DNA of 64,000 bases from Mucilaginibacter sp. (GCA_028287895.1 JAQBOV010000058.1:1-64000); one strand, 5' to 3'. Shown: positions 9,464 through 18,830, counted from the stretch's first letter. Made by a program: numbers and translations. The notes: generated from the sequence alone by a model not told the origin.

Positions 9464-9540
9464 GTCTGTAAAGTTTAAAAAAATATGCGTAATAATTTAT
9501 GTTCTGGTATTTAAAGCGTTAAAATACATAACTTATTACG
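9464..9540 (-). terminator. purH: Rho-independent terminator after purH
   Basis: A long imperfect hairpin has outer arms CGTAATAA (9488-9495) and TTATTACG (9533-9540), and inner arms GTATTT (9507-9512) and AAATAC (9522-9527). On the minus strand it is followed by CATATTTTTTTAAAC, a U-run. It sits 12 bases beyond the purH stop. Confidence 0.75.
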
Positions 9541-9552
9541 TTTTATTATTAA

Positions 9553-11079
9553 TTAATGTTTAAAATGTCGAATACCTGTCATTACCATAGAAATTCCTTT
9601 TTGATCAGCCATACTTACAGAGTCCTGATCTTTGATTGAACCGCCCGGCTGCAGCACTGCCGTAATGCCCGCACCGGCAGCAATTTCAACACAATCATTG
9701 AAAGGAAAAAATGCATCAGATGCCATTACAGCGCCATTCAGGTCGAAGCCGAAGCTTTCCGCCTTTATAATAGCCTGCTTTAAGGAATCAACTCTTGAGG
9801 TCTGTCCTACGCCGCTTGCCATCAACTGATTATTTTTTGCAAATACGATGGTGTTTGACTTGGTATGCTTAACCACTTTATTGGCAAAAAACAGATCTTT
9901 TAACTCATGCGCCGTTGGTTGCCTGTTGGTAACGGTCTTCATTTGCTCAGGGCCCTCAATGACCAGGTCCTTGTCCTGTTCAATCACACCATTCAGCAGG
10001 GTCTTAAATTGCTTAACAGGCAATTCCACCTTCTGGCGGATCAAAATAATTCGGTTCTTCTTCTCACGTAATACCTGTACGGCCTCATCAGTATAAGCCG
10101 GGGCTATCAGTACTTCGAAAAATATCTTATTGATCTCTCTGGCAGTTTCGGCATCGATCTCATCATTAGCGATGATCACCCCGCCAAAGGCCGATACCGG
10201 GTCGCAGGCCAATGCATCCATCCAGGCTTCTTTGATAAACGACCTGCTGGCTATACCACAGGCATTGGTATGTTTTAATATAGCAACGGTAGGTTCAGTA
10301 AATTCGTCAATAAGTGCAACCGCGGCATCAACATCGACCAGGTTGTTGTAGGAAAGCTCCTTGCCATGTAATTTGGTAAACATCGCATCCAGGTTGCCAT
10401 AAAACACACCCTTCTGATGCGGATTTTCGCCATAACGCAATACCTGGCTTTTTTGAATACTTTGCTTAAATACCGGAAGTTGTGCGTCCTGGTTAAAATA
10501 GTCAAAGATGGCAGTATCGTAATGTGAGGTGATGTTGAATGCTTTGCGCGCGAATGAGCGGCGCTGATCAATGCTCGTTGAGCCATCTTGGGTTTTAAGA
10601 ATTTCACCCAGTTCAAGATAGTCGTCCTTTGAAGCAAGGATCACCACATCTTTAAAGTTTTTGGCTGCAGCGCGGATCAATGAAATACCGCCGATATCAA
10701 TTTTTTCGATCACGTCGTCCTGCCCGGCGCCCGACTTTACTGTTTCCTCGAAAGGGTAAAGATCAACAATCACCAGGTCAATCTCGGGTATCTCGTATTG
10801 TGCCAGTTGCTGTCCGTCACTTTCAAAATTTCTTCTGGCCAGGATCCCGCCGAACACCTTAGGATGCAGGGTTTTTACGCGGCCGCCAAGGATAGAGGGA
10901 TACGAGGTCAGATCTTCAACAGCAATCACCTCTGCACCCAAACTGCGGATAAAAGTTTCCGTTCCGCCGGTTGAATATAGCTGCACACCTAAACGGTTTA
11001 GCTCATGGATGATAGGTTCAAGGTTGTCTTTATAATAAACTGAAATTAAAGCATTTTTTATTTGAACAGGATGGCTCAT
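9553..11079 (-). CDS. purH: Bifunctional AICAR transformylase / IMP cyclohydrolase
   Basis: Catalyses the last two steps of IMP synthesis using 10-formyltetrahydrofolate. The N-terminal cyclohydrolase domain (about 1-190) begins KNALISVYYKDNLEPI and contains STGGTETFI. The C-terminal transformylase domain has LRYGENPHQKG, LKHTNACGIA and SDAFFPFNDCVE. I chose the ATG at 11079 (508 residues); the frame is open to 11127, but the -7 box at 11101-11108 lies between the two starts, so the upstream start would not be transcribed. It stands alone on the minus strand with its own terminator, although purN lies about 700 bases upstream. Confidence 0.96.
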   Translation of the reverse strand: MSHPVQIKNALISVYYKDNLEPIIHELNRLGVQLYSTGGTETFIRSLGAEVIAVEDLTSYPSILGGRVKTLHPKVFGGILARRNFESDGQQLAQYEIPEIDLVIVDLYPFEETVKSGAGQDDVIEKIDIGGISLIRAAAKNFKDVVILASKDDYLELGEILKTQDGSTSIDQRRSFARKAFNITSHYDTAIFDYFNQDAQLPVFKQSIQKSQVLRYGENPHQKGVFYGNLDAMFTKLHGKELSYNNLVDVDAAVALIDEFTEPTVAILKHTNACGIASRSFIKEAWMDALACDPVSAFGGVIIANDEIDAETAREINKIFFEVLIAPAYTDEAVQVLREKKNRIILIRQKVELPVKQFKTLLNGVIEQDKDLVIEGPEQMKTVTNRQPTAHELKDLFFANKVVKHTKSNTIVFAKNNQLMASGVGQTSRVDSLKQAIIKAESFGFDLNGAVMASDAFFPFNDCVEIAAGAGITAVLQPGGSIKDQDSVSMADQKGISMVMTGIRHFKH

Positions 11080-11100
11080 TGACACACGATTTTTGAGCCG

Positions 11101-11108
11101 CAAAGGTA
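11101..11108 (-). promoter_or_regulatory. purH: -7 promoter element of purH
   Basis: The minus strand reads TACCTTTG, an exact TAnnTTTG match, 21 bases before the ATG at 11079. The bases upstream (11109-11141) are degenerate words of the type tgactaatgac. The position decides the purH start. Confidence 0.55.
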
Positions 11109-11324
11109 ATGAATAGTCATTAGTCATTGAGCATTAGTCATTATTTTTTTTGCTGGTGCACTTGCAGCTGCAACAGATGCACCACCCCCGCACCAAACAA
11201 AGGAGGTTCTTTCTTAATTATTTATTTTTCATCGCTTTGTTTTTATCTCAGCGCCTCAGGCTGTAAATTAGTTTTCCGTCTGTAGCATAATCCAAGCTAC
11301 ATGCGTATTGGTAAAAAACAACCG

Positions 11325-11714
11325 ATGAAATATTTTGCTTATTTCCTTCCCATTGCAATCATCCTGTTTGCTGCGGCTTGTGGTAAAGAAAACATTAAAG
11401 GCAACAGCACTTTAACAGGAAAATGGAAACTGGTGGAAAGCCTTATGGATCCGGGCAATGGTTCGGGCAAATGGATGCCGGTGCAAACCGGTACAGAGGT
11501 CCAGTTTTACGCAAACGGCACGTTGAGCGGTACCGAATTTCCATCATATGTAAGCTATAACATAAAGGACAGTGTTACCCTGGCATTTGTCCAGGCCAAT
11601 AAAACTATACAGAATTACCGTTACAAGATCAGCCACGACACTTTGTCTCTGAGTCCAGCCGGACCAATGAGGTGTATCGAAGCTTGCGGTGTACGGTTTA
11701 AGAAAGAATGGTGA
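11325..11714 (+). CDS. Small lipoprotein, lipocalin-like
   Basis: The 129-residue protein starts at the second in-frame ATG (11325), where the signal peptide MKYFAYFLPIAIILFAAAC begins; the ATG at 11301 would put charged residues in front of it. C19 is the predicted lipidated cysteine. The rest, with LTGKWKLVESL near residue 30, resembles the lipocalin-like domains common in Bacteroidota lipoproteins. The role is unknown. It is a plus-strand gene wedged between purH and purN, convergent with purN. The product at 12542 has a similar WxL start motif and may be distantly related. Confidence 0.72.
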   Translation: MKYFAYFLPIAIILFAAACGKENIKGNSTLTGKWKLVESLMDPGNGSGKWMPVQTGTEVQFYANGTLSGTEFPSYVSYNIKDSVTLAFVQANKTIQNYRYKISHDTLSLSPAGPMRCIEACGVRFKKEW

Positions 11715-11752
11715 GCGGAGATTGGCGATGGGTTAACTCATTCGGTTAACGA

Positions 11753-12331
11753 TCAACTCTTCATCTTCTTCAACAAATTCTCAATCACCCTTGGAAAGTG
11801 ATGATGCTCTAACTGCTGGCCTTTGAATTTGATCATTTCGAGGTTATCGCCGGGCTCTATTTTAAAGCGGGATTGGTGCAGGATTTCGCCTTCGTCAAAC
11901 TTCTCATCCACAAAATGAATGGTGATGCCCGATTCCTCTTCCTTCGCATCTAAAACGGCCTGGTGCACATGATCGCCATACATGCCTTTGCCACCGTATT
12001 TGGGCAATAAAGCCGGGTGAAGGTTAATTATTTTATTAGGGAACGCTTTGAGTAGCGCCGGCGGTACCAGCCATAAAAAGCCTGCCAGCACAATCAGATC
12101 GACCTGCAGGTTTTTCAGCAATTTGATCACCGCATCAGTTTGATAAAATTCGTCACGGGTAAATATGTGCGACGGGATCTCGAAGTTATCGGCACGCTGC
12201 AATACGTAGGCCTGCGGATTATTGGTCAGTATCAATACCACCTCCGCTTCGGAGCTGCGTTTAAAATGCTCCATTATTTTTTGGGCATTTGATCCGGAAC
12301 CAGAAGCAAAAATAGCAATCTTTTTTTTCAT
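11753..12331 (-). CDS. purN: Phosphoribosylglycinamide formyltransferase
   Basis: Formylates GAR with 10-formyltetrahydrofolate, the third step of purine synthesis. The 192-residue protein has the nucleotide-binding FASGSGSNAQKI at the N-terminus, the catalytic block INLHPALLPKYGGKGMYGDHVH (asparagine, histidine) near residue 100, and ESGITIHFVDEKFDEGEIL with the catalytic aspartate. Length is typical of PurN. It is transcribed towards the small lipoprotein gene and lies near purH, which uses the same cofactor, but the two are not an operon. Confidence 0.94.
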   Translation of the reverse strand: MKKKIAIFASGSGSNAQKIMEHFKRSSEAEVVLILTNNPQAYVLQRADNFEIPSHIFTRDEFYQTDAVIKLLKNLQVDLIVLAGFLWLVPPALLKAFPNKIINLHPALLPKYGGKGMYGDHVHQAVLDAKEEESGITIHFVDEKFDEGEILHQSRFKIEPGDNLEMIKFKGQQLEHHHFPRVIENLLKKMKS

Positions 12332-12541
12332 CGGAATAAGTTGTTTTTCGGCGGTGATAAGGTCGGTGATCTCCTGTTTAAACGGTTGCCCATAATGGTC
12401 ACTCCTTTTGATTTATTGTATCAACCTGCTTAACCGCGTTATGTTAAATTACCATAACGTTATACGCACAGCGGGCAAAAACGTTCAGATTACACAATAC
12501 AACGACTCAAATATAAAACTTTGATGTTTTTAAACAACACC

Positions 12542-13039
12542 TCATTTCGATTTAACCCGCACAAACCCATATTGTGTTATAGTCCGCACCTGGGTAGGCG
12601 TATAGTAGGTTTCAAGGTTGCCCGTTTGCAAGACCAGTGAGTACTGTCCCAGATTAATGATCTTCGCGGTCTGAAACGGCTTGGAACTTTTTGCGGCACT
12701 GGTATCCTGGCAAACCATATCGGCGTACAAAAAAAGTTGATCTGCTGAAAGCGACCAGTGCCCGTTTACTGATTGCGGAAGACAATCAAAATTGGTATAG
12801 GAGCAGGTTTTATCCGTATTGAATTTAAAAATCTGCGTTGAATCACATGTCGTATTCAGCGTATCCATACTATTGGTAGCGGCACCTGTATAATGAGTTA
12901 CAACCACCGACGCCAGCTCCCATTTTCCCTGGGTAATAAGCGTTTGGATATAGTCCTGTTGATTTTTTTTACAGGAATTAGTTGTCAGGCTAATCAACAC
13001 AAAACAACACAGGAAGAATAATGGAAATTTTAATTTCAT
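12542..13039 (-). CDS. Hypothetical lipoprotein
   Basis: A 165-residue protein with a signal peptide (MKLKFPLFFLCCFVLISL) and lipobox cysteine C23 followed by KK. The mature part includes a GKWELASVVV start and a GHWSLSADQLFL segment, which fits a lipocalin-like beta-barrel lipoprotein as is common in this group. No catalytic motif is visible. It is flanked by AT-rich spacers of about 200 bases on both sides, so it is probably monocistronic. Confidence 0.75.
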   Translation of the reverse strand: MKLKFPLFFLCCFVLISLTTNSCKKNQQDYIQTLITQGKWELASVVVTHYTGAATNSMDTLNTTCDSTQIFKFNTDKTCSYTNFDCLPQSVNGHWSLSADQLFLYADMVCQDTSAAKSSKPFQTAKIINLGQYSLVLQTGNLETYYTPTQVRTITQYGFVRVKSK

Positions 13040-13203
13040 TTATAATATAACTGCAAAAATAAAAAATCCTTGTTAACAACTGTTAGCCAACGAAGATATA
13101 TATAACTATAAAAATTGCCATATAGTTTATACCGGACAATTTTCTCGGTTTGTAAAAAATTTAATATGGTTTTATAATTACAATTATTTCGGGGGTATCT
13201 TTA

Positions 13204-13211
13204 TAAGTTTG
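13204..13211 (+). promoter_or_regulatory. -7 promoter element before the alcohol dehydrogenase gene
   Basis: TAAGTTTG matches TAnnTTTG exactly, 29 bases before the ATG at 13241, in a strongly AT-rich spacer. No clear -33 TTG at the usual distance. Confidence 0.45.
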
Positions 13212-13240
13212 CCGTACACTTTAATCAAAACTGAAAACTT

Positions 13241-14284
13241 ATGATACCAGCAAAAGGCTATGCAGCACCAAAAGCTAACATCCCTTTAGAACCTTTTAAA
13301 TTTGATCGCCGCGAGGTTGGTCCGCACGATGTGCAGATCGAAATAGCCTATTGCGGTGTTTGCCATTCGGACATTCACCAGGTACGCGACGAATGGGGAG
13401 GCTCTATTTTCCCGATGGTACCGGGACACGAGATTGTAGGAAAGATCATTAAAACAGGCAACCAGGTAACCAAATTCAAAGTAGGCGAAACCGCAGGAAT
13501 CGGTTGCTTTGTAGATTCATGCCGCCATTGCCCGAGCTGCCTGGCAGGATTGGAGCAATATTGCGATGTGGGTATGATCGCTACCTATAATGGACGGGAT
13601 AAGGAAGGAAACCCTACTTATGGCGGCTACTCTAACCAGATCATTGTTGACGAAAACTACACCTTGCATATTTCAGATAAGCTGCCACTTTCTGGCGTTG
13701 CACCATTGCTTTGCGCAGGCATTACCACCTACTCTCCAATAATGGAATGGGGAATGGGCAAGGGTCACAAGGTAGGCGTGGTAGGTTTAGGCGGATTGGG
13801 GCACATGGCTGTTAAACTGGCTGCCTCAAAAGGTGCGGAAGTTACCGTATTGAGCACTTCGCCATCCAAAAAAGCTGATGCTGAAAAGTTGGGCGCTCAT
13901 CATTTTGTAGTAACCAAAGATGCTGCCCAAATGCAAGCGGCTGCAGGAACGCTGGATTTCATTATCAACACGATTTCGGCCCAGCATGAATATAACGATT
14001 ATCTGCCGCTGCTGAAACTGGATGGCACGATGGTATTGGTTGGTGTTCCTCCGGAAGCCCCCTCACTGGCTGCCTTTAATCTGATCATGAGGCGCAGGCG
14101 GATAGCCGGCTCACTGATAGGCGGCATAAAAGAAACCCAGGAAATGCTGGACTACTGCGCCGAACATGGCATCACATCCGATGTGGAAGTGATCAATATC
14201 GACTATGTCAATCAAGCATACGAACGTATGATCAAAGGCGACGTTCGTTACCGCTTTGTGATCGATATGGCGAGTCTACAATAA
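13241..14284 (+). CDS. Zinc-dependent NAD(P) alcohol dehydrogenase, cinnamyl-alcohol/YahK type
   Basis: A 347-residue medium-chain dehydrogenase. Predicted catalytic zinc ligands are C41 (CGVCHSD), H63 and E64 (PGHEIVG); the structural zinc site is C94, C97, C100 and C108. The Rossmann motif GLGGLGHMAVK lies near residue 180. By family, it oxidises alcohols or, more often, reduces aldehydes with NADPH in the cytoplasm; the substrate is uncertain. It is followed after 84 bases by a YiaK-type dehydrogenase gene on the same strand, but that spacer holds word-like repeats, so co-transcription is not certain. Confidence 0.93.
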   Translation: MIPAKGYAAPKANIPLEPFKFDRREVGPHDVQIEIAYCGVCHSDIHQVRDEWGGSIFPMVPGHEIVGKIIKTGNQVTKFKVGETAGIGCFVDSCRHCPSCLAGLEQYCDVGMIATYNGRDKEGNPTYGGYSNQIIVDENYTLHISDKLPLSGVAPLLCAGITTYSPIMEWGMGKGHKVGVVGLGGLGHMAVKLAASKGAEVTVLSTSPSKKADAEKLGAHHFVVTKDAAQMQAAAGTLDFIINTISAQHEYNDYLPLLKLDGTMVLVGVPPEAPSLAAFNLIMRRRRIAGSLIGGIKETQEMLDYCAEHGITSDVEVINIDYVNQAYERMIKGDVRYRFVIDMASLQ

Positions 14285-14368
14285 GACTGAGTCCGGAGTC
14301 TTGGGTCACAAGTTTTAAATTCAGATTTATTTAACTTTTGACTTAAGACTTCCGACTTTTGACTAAAC
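14285..14368. repeat. Word-like degenerate spacer
   Basis: The spacer between two dehydrogenase genes is made of imperfect copies of acttttgact / gagtccggagtcttgggtc. The pattern recurs at 33620-33700 and 49090-49167. It is described further in the findings. Confidence 0.4.
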
Positions 14369-15358
14369 ATGAACATCCCATTTGAAAAACTAAGATCCGA
14401 ATTTAAACGGGTATTGCTTTCTCTCGGTTTCAGCGAAGAGAAGGCAGGGCAGTGCGCGACCATTTTTGCGCAGAACAGCCGGGATGGGGTACATAGCCAT
14501 GGCCTGAACCGTTTCCCAACCTTTATTCAGTATGTACAGGATGGCTTGATCGTCGCTGAAGCTGAGCCCACCAAAGAAGGCGGCTTCGGCGCTATTGAAC
14601 AATGGGACGGCCATCTGGGTCCGGGCATGCTCAACGGGGGTTTTTGTATGAACAGGGCCATCAATCTCGCCAAAGAAAATGGTATTAGCTGTGTGGCGAT
14701 TAAAAATACCAATCATTGGATGCGTGGGGGCACTTATGGCTGGCAGGCTGCTGAAGCAGGTATGATAGGCATATGCTTTACCAATACCATCGCCAACATG
14801 CCCCCATGGGGTGGCATTGATCCGCGACTGGGTAACAATCCCCTGATTATTGCCGTGCCCCGTAAGGAAGGTCATGTAGTGTTGGATATGGCTATCTCGC
14901 AATACTCATTCGGAAAACTCAATTTGTACAAATCAAAAAACGAACAGTTGCCTTTACCCGGCGGCTACGATAGCCAAGGCGATTTAACTACTGATCCGGG
15001 TGTTATTATTGAATCGCAGCGACCTTTACCCATAGGCTTCTGGAAAGGCTCGGGATTGTCATTGGTACTTGATCTGCTGGCAACCGTGCTCAGCCAGGGC
15101 CGGTCAACCGCCGATGTCACCAATGCCGGATCAGAATCGGGGGTATCGCAGGTTTTTATCTGCATTAAACCCGACGGCGGTGTAAAAACAGAAACGTTAA
15201 TAGAAGAGATCATCAGCTACACCAAAAGCAGCAGGCCCGAAAAAGAAGGGGGTGCCATTTACTATCCGGGTGAAAACACATTAAGGACAAGAGAAAAAAG
15301 CATACAGGAAGGTGTTTGGGTGGATGAAAAGATATGGAAGCAGGTGCAGGGTTTATAA
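14369..15358 (+). CDS. YiaK-type dehydrogenase (2,3-diketo-L-gulonate reductase family)
   Basis: A 329-residue member of the malate/L-lactate dehydrogenase family (Ldh_2), which uses NAD(P)H and does not have a classical Rossmann fold. Diagnostic blocks are the SRDGVHSHGLNRFP segment near residue 40 (catalytic histidine), KNTNHWMRGGTYGWQAAE near 113, IDPRLGNNPLIIAVP near 150, and the C-terminal FWKGSGLSLVLDLLATVLS near 222. The HWMRGGTYGWQ sequence is typical of the YiaK (3-dehydro-L-gulonate 2-dehydrogenase) branch rather than malate dehydrogenase. No other gulonate genes are adjacent, so the physiological role is inferred. Confidence 0.88.
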   Translation: MNIPFEKLRSEFKRVLLSLGFSEEKAGQCATIFAQNSRDGVHSHGLNRFPTFIQYVQDGLIVAEAEPTKEGGFGAIEQWDGHLGPGMLNGGFCMNRAINLAKENGISCVAIKNTNHWMRGGTYGWQAAEAGMIGICFTNTIANMPPWGGIDPRLGNNPLIIAVPRKEGHVVLDMAISQYSFGKLNLYKSKNEQLPLPGGYDSQGDLTTDPGVIIESQRPLPIGFWKGSGLSLVLDLLATVLSQGRSTADVTNAGSESGVSQVFICIKPDGGVKTETLIEEIISYTKSSRPEKEGGAIYYPGENTLRTREKSIQEGVWVDEKIWKQVQGL

Positions 15359-15412
15359 TTCATCTTTTATGACTATCAATATTAGGTATATTTGAATCTA
15401 GCTTAGCTAGAT

Positions 15413-15763
15413 CGGATTATCGAAAGAATTGTATTGCAGGTGGATGACCCGGTAGCCAAAGCCTGGCGTACCGCGTCGGTTAACTGAAACAGGAAATTGG
15501 CGAGCTTGATGAACAAACAGATCGCCCGAATAGCTAACAGATGACCGAAGATTACAGGTGATTCAAAAGCTGCGAAAGAAATACCCTTAACTTTAGACTC
15601 AGTATCACCCTTGATGCCTGCCGAGACCAAAAGACAACAAATTCCTCGAACTGGCTATAACCGCAGGCGCCTGCTGATCATAGCGGCGACCGGGTTTGCT
15701 CATATTGATCCCTTTAATAATATTCCCATCGTTACCGCTTCGGATTTTTTAAAGAGTTTTTAA
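15413..15763 (+). pseudogene. Decayed antitoxin-PIN toxin pair
   Basis: No intact ORF is present on the plus strand, but translated pieces in shifting frames look like a type II toxin-antitoxin locus. From 15413 one frame reads RIIERIVLQVDDPVAKAWR, typical of a small antitoxin, then hits a stop; another frame continues LKQEIGEL and a third MNKQIARIANR. Further on, 15639-15671 reads KFLELAITAGA, and after small shifts SGDR, LLIL and finally NNIPIVTASDFLKSF ending at the stop at 15763, matching the C-terminal pattern of PIN-domain toxins (TIGR00305-like). At least four frame changes are needed and much of the toxin N-terminus is missing. I judge it a dead module. Confidence 0.62.
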
Positions 15764-15786
15764 GGTATTGTCTTGTAGGAATCAGC

Positions 15787-16509
15787 CTACTTGACCAACC
15801 TCTCAAACTTATCCCAAAAACCATCCTTGGGTAGGGCAGCCACAATCTCAACAGGCTCTTTCTTTATAGGGTGGATAAAAGTCAGTCTCCGGGCATGGAG
15901 GCATATACTGTTTTTTAAACTGCCTCTGGGATAACCATACTTATTATCGCCTACAATAGGGCAGCCTAAAGTGGCCAATTGTACCCGTATCTGGTGCGGC
16001 CTGCCTGTGATAGGGTTTACTTCTATTAAATAATAGCCTTCCAGTTCTCCGGCTAATTTATAATTTAATTCAGACCGTAAGCTTCCCGGCACTTCATGGT
16101 CATGGGCTTTGGTTACGTTTTTTTGCGGATTTTTTATAAGCCAGTGTACCAGATTCCCTTCCGGCGGCTGAGGCCGTTTGCGCACAACAGCATAATAGGT
16201 TTTGGTGATCTCTCTGCCCTTAAAAAGCTTATTCATTCGGTCAAGCGCCTTACTGGTTTTGGCAAACAGGATAACCCCGCTCACCGGTCTGTCCAAACGA
16301 TGTACCACGCCCAGGAAAGCCCCGTTCGGTTTATTATATTTTTTTGCGATGTATTTTTTTACTTTCTCATCAAGTGATTCATCCCCGGTATCATCCACCT
16401 GGACAATATCTCCTGCATGCTTATTGACCGCAATCAAATGATTATCCTCATAAAGAATATCCTTATCGGTGATCTCGTGGTTGATATATTTAATGTAAAC
16501 TTTAGCCAT
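15787..16509 (-). CDS. RluA-family RNA pseudouridine synthase
   Basis: Isomerises uridine to pseudouridine in RNA. The 240-residue protein has the family signature VVHRLDRPVSG with predicted catalytic aspartate D73, followed by TKTYYAVV, and ITGRPHQIRVQLATLGCPIVGDNKYG. It lacks an N-terminal S4 domain and is short, like the single-domain members (RluA/TruC type). The exact target site in rRNA or tRNA cannot be read from sequence. The start at 16509 (MAKVYIKYIN) is the only good ATG. A word-like spacer with inverted ccatggtc words separates it from panB. Confidence 0.92.
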   Translation of the reverse strand: MAKVYIKYINHEITDKDILYEDNHLIAVNKHAGDIVQVDDTGDESLDEKVKKYIAKKYNKPNGAFLGVVHRLDRPVSGVILFAKTSKALDRMNKLFKGREITKTYYAVVRKRPQPPEGNLVHWLIKNPQKNVTKAHDHEVPGSLRSELNYKLAGELEGYYLIEVNPITGRPHQIRVQLATLGCPIVGDNKYGYPRGSLKNSICLHARRLTFIHPIKKEPVEIVAALPKDGFWDKFERLVK

Positions 16510-16586
16510 AAGTTTGTCAATGGACCATGATCAATAGCTCATAGTAACCATTGCCATGGTCTATGAACTATCAACAATCGTCTTAA

Positions 16587-17402
16587 TTAATACTGCTCCT
16601 TCTCATTCGGGAAATCCTTCGCCTTCACATCGCCGATGTAATTTTTAATAGCATCGTTCATCACATCGTACAAGCTGGCATACTGCCTCAAAAACCTCGG
16701 CTTAAATGCCTTGTTGATCCCCAGCATATCATGTATCACCAAAACCTGCCCGTCGCAGTGCTGCCCCGCCCCAATACCTATAATAGGAATATGTACGCTT
16801 TCGGCAACTTCCTTTGCCAGCTTGGCCGGAATCTTTTCGAGCACAATACCAAAGCATCCCAGTTCCTGCAGTTTCAGCGCATCTTCACGCAATTTCTGTG
16901 CCTCGGCTTCTTCCTTCGCCCTTACCGTATAGGTGCCAAATTTATAAATAGACTGCGGCGTTAAACCCAGGTGCCCCATTACAGGGATACCTGCTGTAAG
17001 AATGCGTGCTACCGACTCGGCAATCTCTACGCCACCCTCCATTTTCACACCATGTGCGCCAGCTTCCTTCATGATGCGGATGGCCGAGTTAAGCGCCTCC
17101 TTTGAATTTCCCTGGTAGGAGCCGAAAGGAAGGTCCACGATAACCAGCGCCCGTTTTGCTGCCCGAACTACAGATGACGCATGATAGATCATTTGGTCGA
17201 GCGTTATAGGCAGCGTGGTCTCATGCCCGGCCATCACGTTCGAGGCCGAATCACCTACTAAAATGATATCCATGCCGGCTGCATCAACAATAGCGGCCAT
17301 TGAGTAATCGTAGGCGGTAAGCATCGCTATCTTTTCGCCATGACTCTTCATTTCCTGCAAAATATGCGTGGTAACTCTTTTGATCTCTTTATTTACAGAC
17401 AT
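16587..17402 (-). CDS. panB: 3-methyl-2-oxobutanoate hydroxymethyltransferase
   Basis: Makes ketopantoate from alpha-ketoisovalerate and methylenetetrahydrofolate, the first committed step to pantothenate and CoA. The 271-residue protein shows the family blocks [32 protein letters not shown] (metal-binding aspartate), [29 protein letters not shown] and [16 protein letters not shown]. Length is typical. The neighbouring genes are not pantothenate genes. The upstream spacer (17403-17704) is divergent with carA. Confidence 0.96.
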   Translation of the reverse strand: MSVNKEIKRVTTHILQEMKSHGEKIAMLTAYDYSMAAIVDAAGMDIILVGDSASNVMAGHETTLPITLDQMIYHASSVVRAAKRALVIVDLPFGSYQGNSKEALNSAIRIMKEAGAHGVKMEGGVEIAESVARILTAGIPVMGHLGLTPQSIYKFGTYTVRAKEEAEAQKLREDALKLQELGCFGIVLEKIPAKLAKEVAESVHIPIIGIGAGQHCDGQVLVIHDMLGINKAFKPRFLRQYASLYDVMNDAIKNYIGDVKAKDFPNEKEQY

Positions 17403-17598
17403 GCTGGTGGTTTTGGATGGGTAAAGGTAACGTTATTTCGAATTTCGGAAATTTCAATTTCGAATTTATTGGATTCTACTGATTAATTTATTTCAGCTCA
17501 AATGCATTAAATTGATTTCGTTCTTATAAAAACAAATTGGGAAATCGAAAATTCGAAATTAAGATAAAAATGGACTTTCTAAATCCGAAATAAACTTC
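17403..17598. other. AT-rich divergent spacer between panB and carA
   Basis: This stretch holds no gene that I can support. It contains a 12-base inverted repeat, AATTTCGAATTT (17456-17467) and AAATTCGAAATT (17549-17560), with further nearby copies of the same words (ttcgaatttcgg, ccgaaat). It may hold the panB promoter; TACCTTTA on the minus strand near 17423-17430 is a 7/8 match to the -7 element. Confidence 0.4.
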
Positions 17599-17606
17599 TA
17601 TTTTTG
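17599..17606 (+). promoter_or_regulatory. carA: -7 promoter element of carA
   Basis: TATTTTTG matches TAnnTTTG exactly. The leader from here to the ATG at 17705 would be about 95 bases, longer than for most genes in this window. No known pyrimidine-responsive structure is recognised in it. Confidence 0.45.
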
Positions 17607-17704
17607 CGGCGTGAATCCAGTAGTTGCCCACTACACTTCTTATACCTGTTTTCACGGAGCTGAACACCAGTCGAACCGGCACGTTAACTATTCAATTTTT
17701 TATT

Positions 17705-18814
17705 ATGATCACCAACTTCACCAAGTTACCTGCAATATTATTGCTGGCTGACGGAACAATATTTCATGGAAAAGCAGCCGGAAAGATAGGTACAACCACC
17801 GGCGAGATCTGTTTTAATACCGGCATGACCGGTTACCAGGAAATTTTTACCGATCCCTCCTATTTCGGGCAGATCATGGTAACCACCAACGCACATATCG
17901 GCAATTACGGCATCGCTAAGGAAGAAGTTGAATCTGGCAACATACAAATAGCCGGCCTGGTCTGTAAAAACTACAATATCTATTACACCCGCAAACAGGC
18001 ACAGGAATCTATCCAGGACTATTTCCAGGAGCAAAATATTGTATCTATTTCTGATATCGATACACGCCAGTTGGTCAGGCATATCCGCGATAAAGGCGCT
18101 ATGAATGCCATTATCTCATCAGAGATATCAGATATTGAAGAACTGAAAAAGAAACTGGCAGATGTACCTTCAATGGACGGCCTTGAACTTTCATCAAAGG
18201 TGAGCACTACCGAAACCTATACCTTTGGCAAAGAAACCGCTACCTATCGTGTGGCAGTGCTTGATCTGGGTGTAAAGAAAAATATCCTGCGCAATTTCCA
18301 CGACAGGGATGTTTTTGCCAAGGTATATCCTGCTAAAACCACTTTTGAAGAAATGGAAAAGGATTTTGAGCCTAATGGTTATTTTATCTCCAACGGCCCC
18401 GGCGACCCTTCTGCAATGCCTTATGCCGTGGATACGGTAAAGCGTATACTTAAGGCTGATAAACCGATGTTCGGCATATGCCTGGGGCACCAGTTGCTTG
18501 CTTTGGCTAATGATATCCCTACCATAAAAATGTTCAACGGTCATCGCGGTTTAAACCACCCGGTAAAAAATGTCATTATTGATCATTGCGAGGTAACCTC
18601 GCAAAACCATGGTTTCGGCGTAGTGCCTGAAGCGGTACGGGCATCTGACAAAGTGGAAATTACCCACGTCAACCTGAATGATAAATCTATCGAAGGTATC
18701 CGCGTGAAAGGCAAAAAGGCATTCTCGGTACAATATCACCCGGAATCATCACCCGGTCCGCATGATTCAAGATATTTGTTTGATGACTTTGTGAAGATGA
18801 TGAAGAAGAATTAA
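17705..18814 (+). CDS. carA: Carbamoyl-phosphate synthase small subunit
   Basis: The glutamine amidotransferase subunit supplies ammonia to CarB for carbamoyl phosphate, feeding pyrimidine and arginine synthesis. I chose the ATG at 17705 (369 residues, MITNFTKLPAILLLADG); the upstream in-frame start at 17624 adds 27 residues without family similarity. The N-terminal half has the CPSase small-chain blocks (TGEICFNTGMTGYQEIFTDPSY); the C-terminal GATase has ISNGPGDP, nucleophile C259 in FGICLGHQ, and YHPESSPGPHDS. carB is not adjacent, as in many Bacteroidota. A stem-loop terminator follows. Confidence 0.96.
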   Translation: MITNFTKLPAILLLADGTIFHGKAAGKIGTTTGEICFNTGMTGYQEIFTDPSYFGQIMVTTNAHIGNYGIAKEEVESGNIQIAGLVCKNYNIYYTRKQAQESIQDYFQEQNIVSISDIDTRQLVRHIRDKGAMNAIISSEISDIEELKKKLADVPSMDGLELSSKVSTTETYTFGKETATYRVAVLDLGVKKNILRNFHDRDVFAKVYPAKTTFEEMEKDFEPNGYFISNGPGDPSAMPYAVDTVKRILKADKPMFGICLGHQLLALANDIPTIKMFNGHRGLNHPVKNVIIDHCEVTSQNHGFGVVPEAVRASDKVEITHVNLNDKSIEGIRVKGKKAFSVQYHPESSPGPHDSRYLFDDFVKMMKKN

Positions 18815-18830
18815 CCTCACTTTTTTAGGC

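Noticed and set aside
15403..15630. 75-codon minus-strand ORF
   Set aside because: It is antisense to the decayed toxin-antitoxin remnant and has no family features.
17607..17704. Possible attenuator in the carA leader
   Set aside because: No stable alternative stems or leader peptide with pyrimidine-sensing features could be identified by eye.
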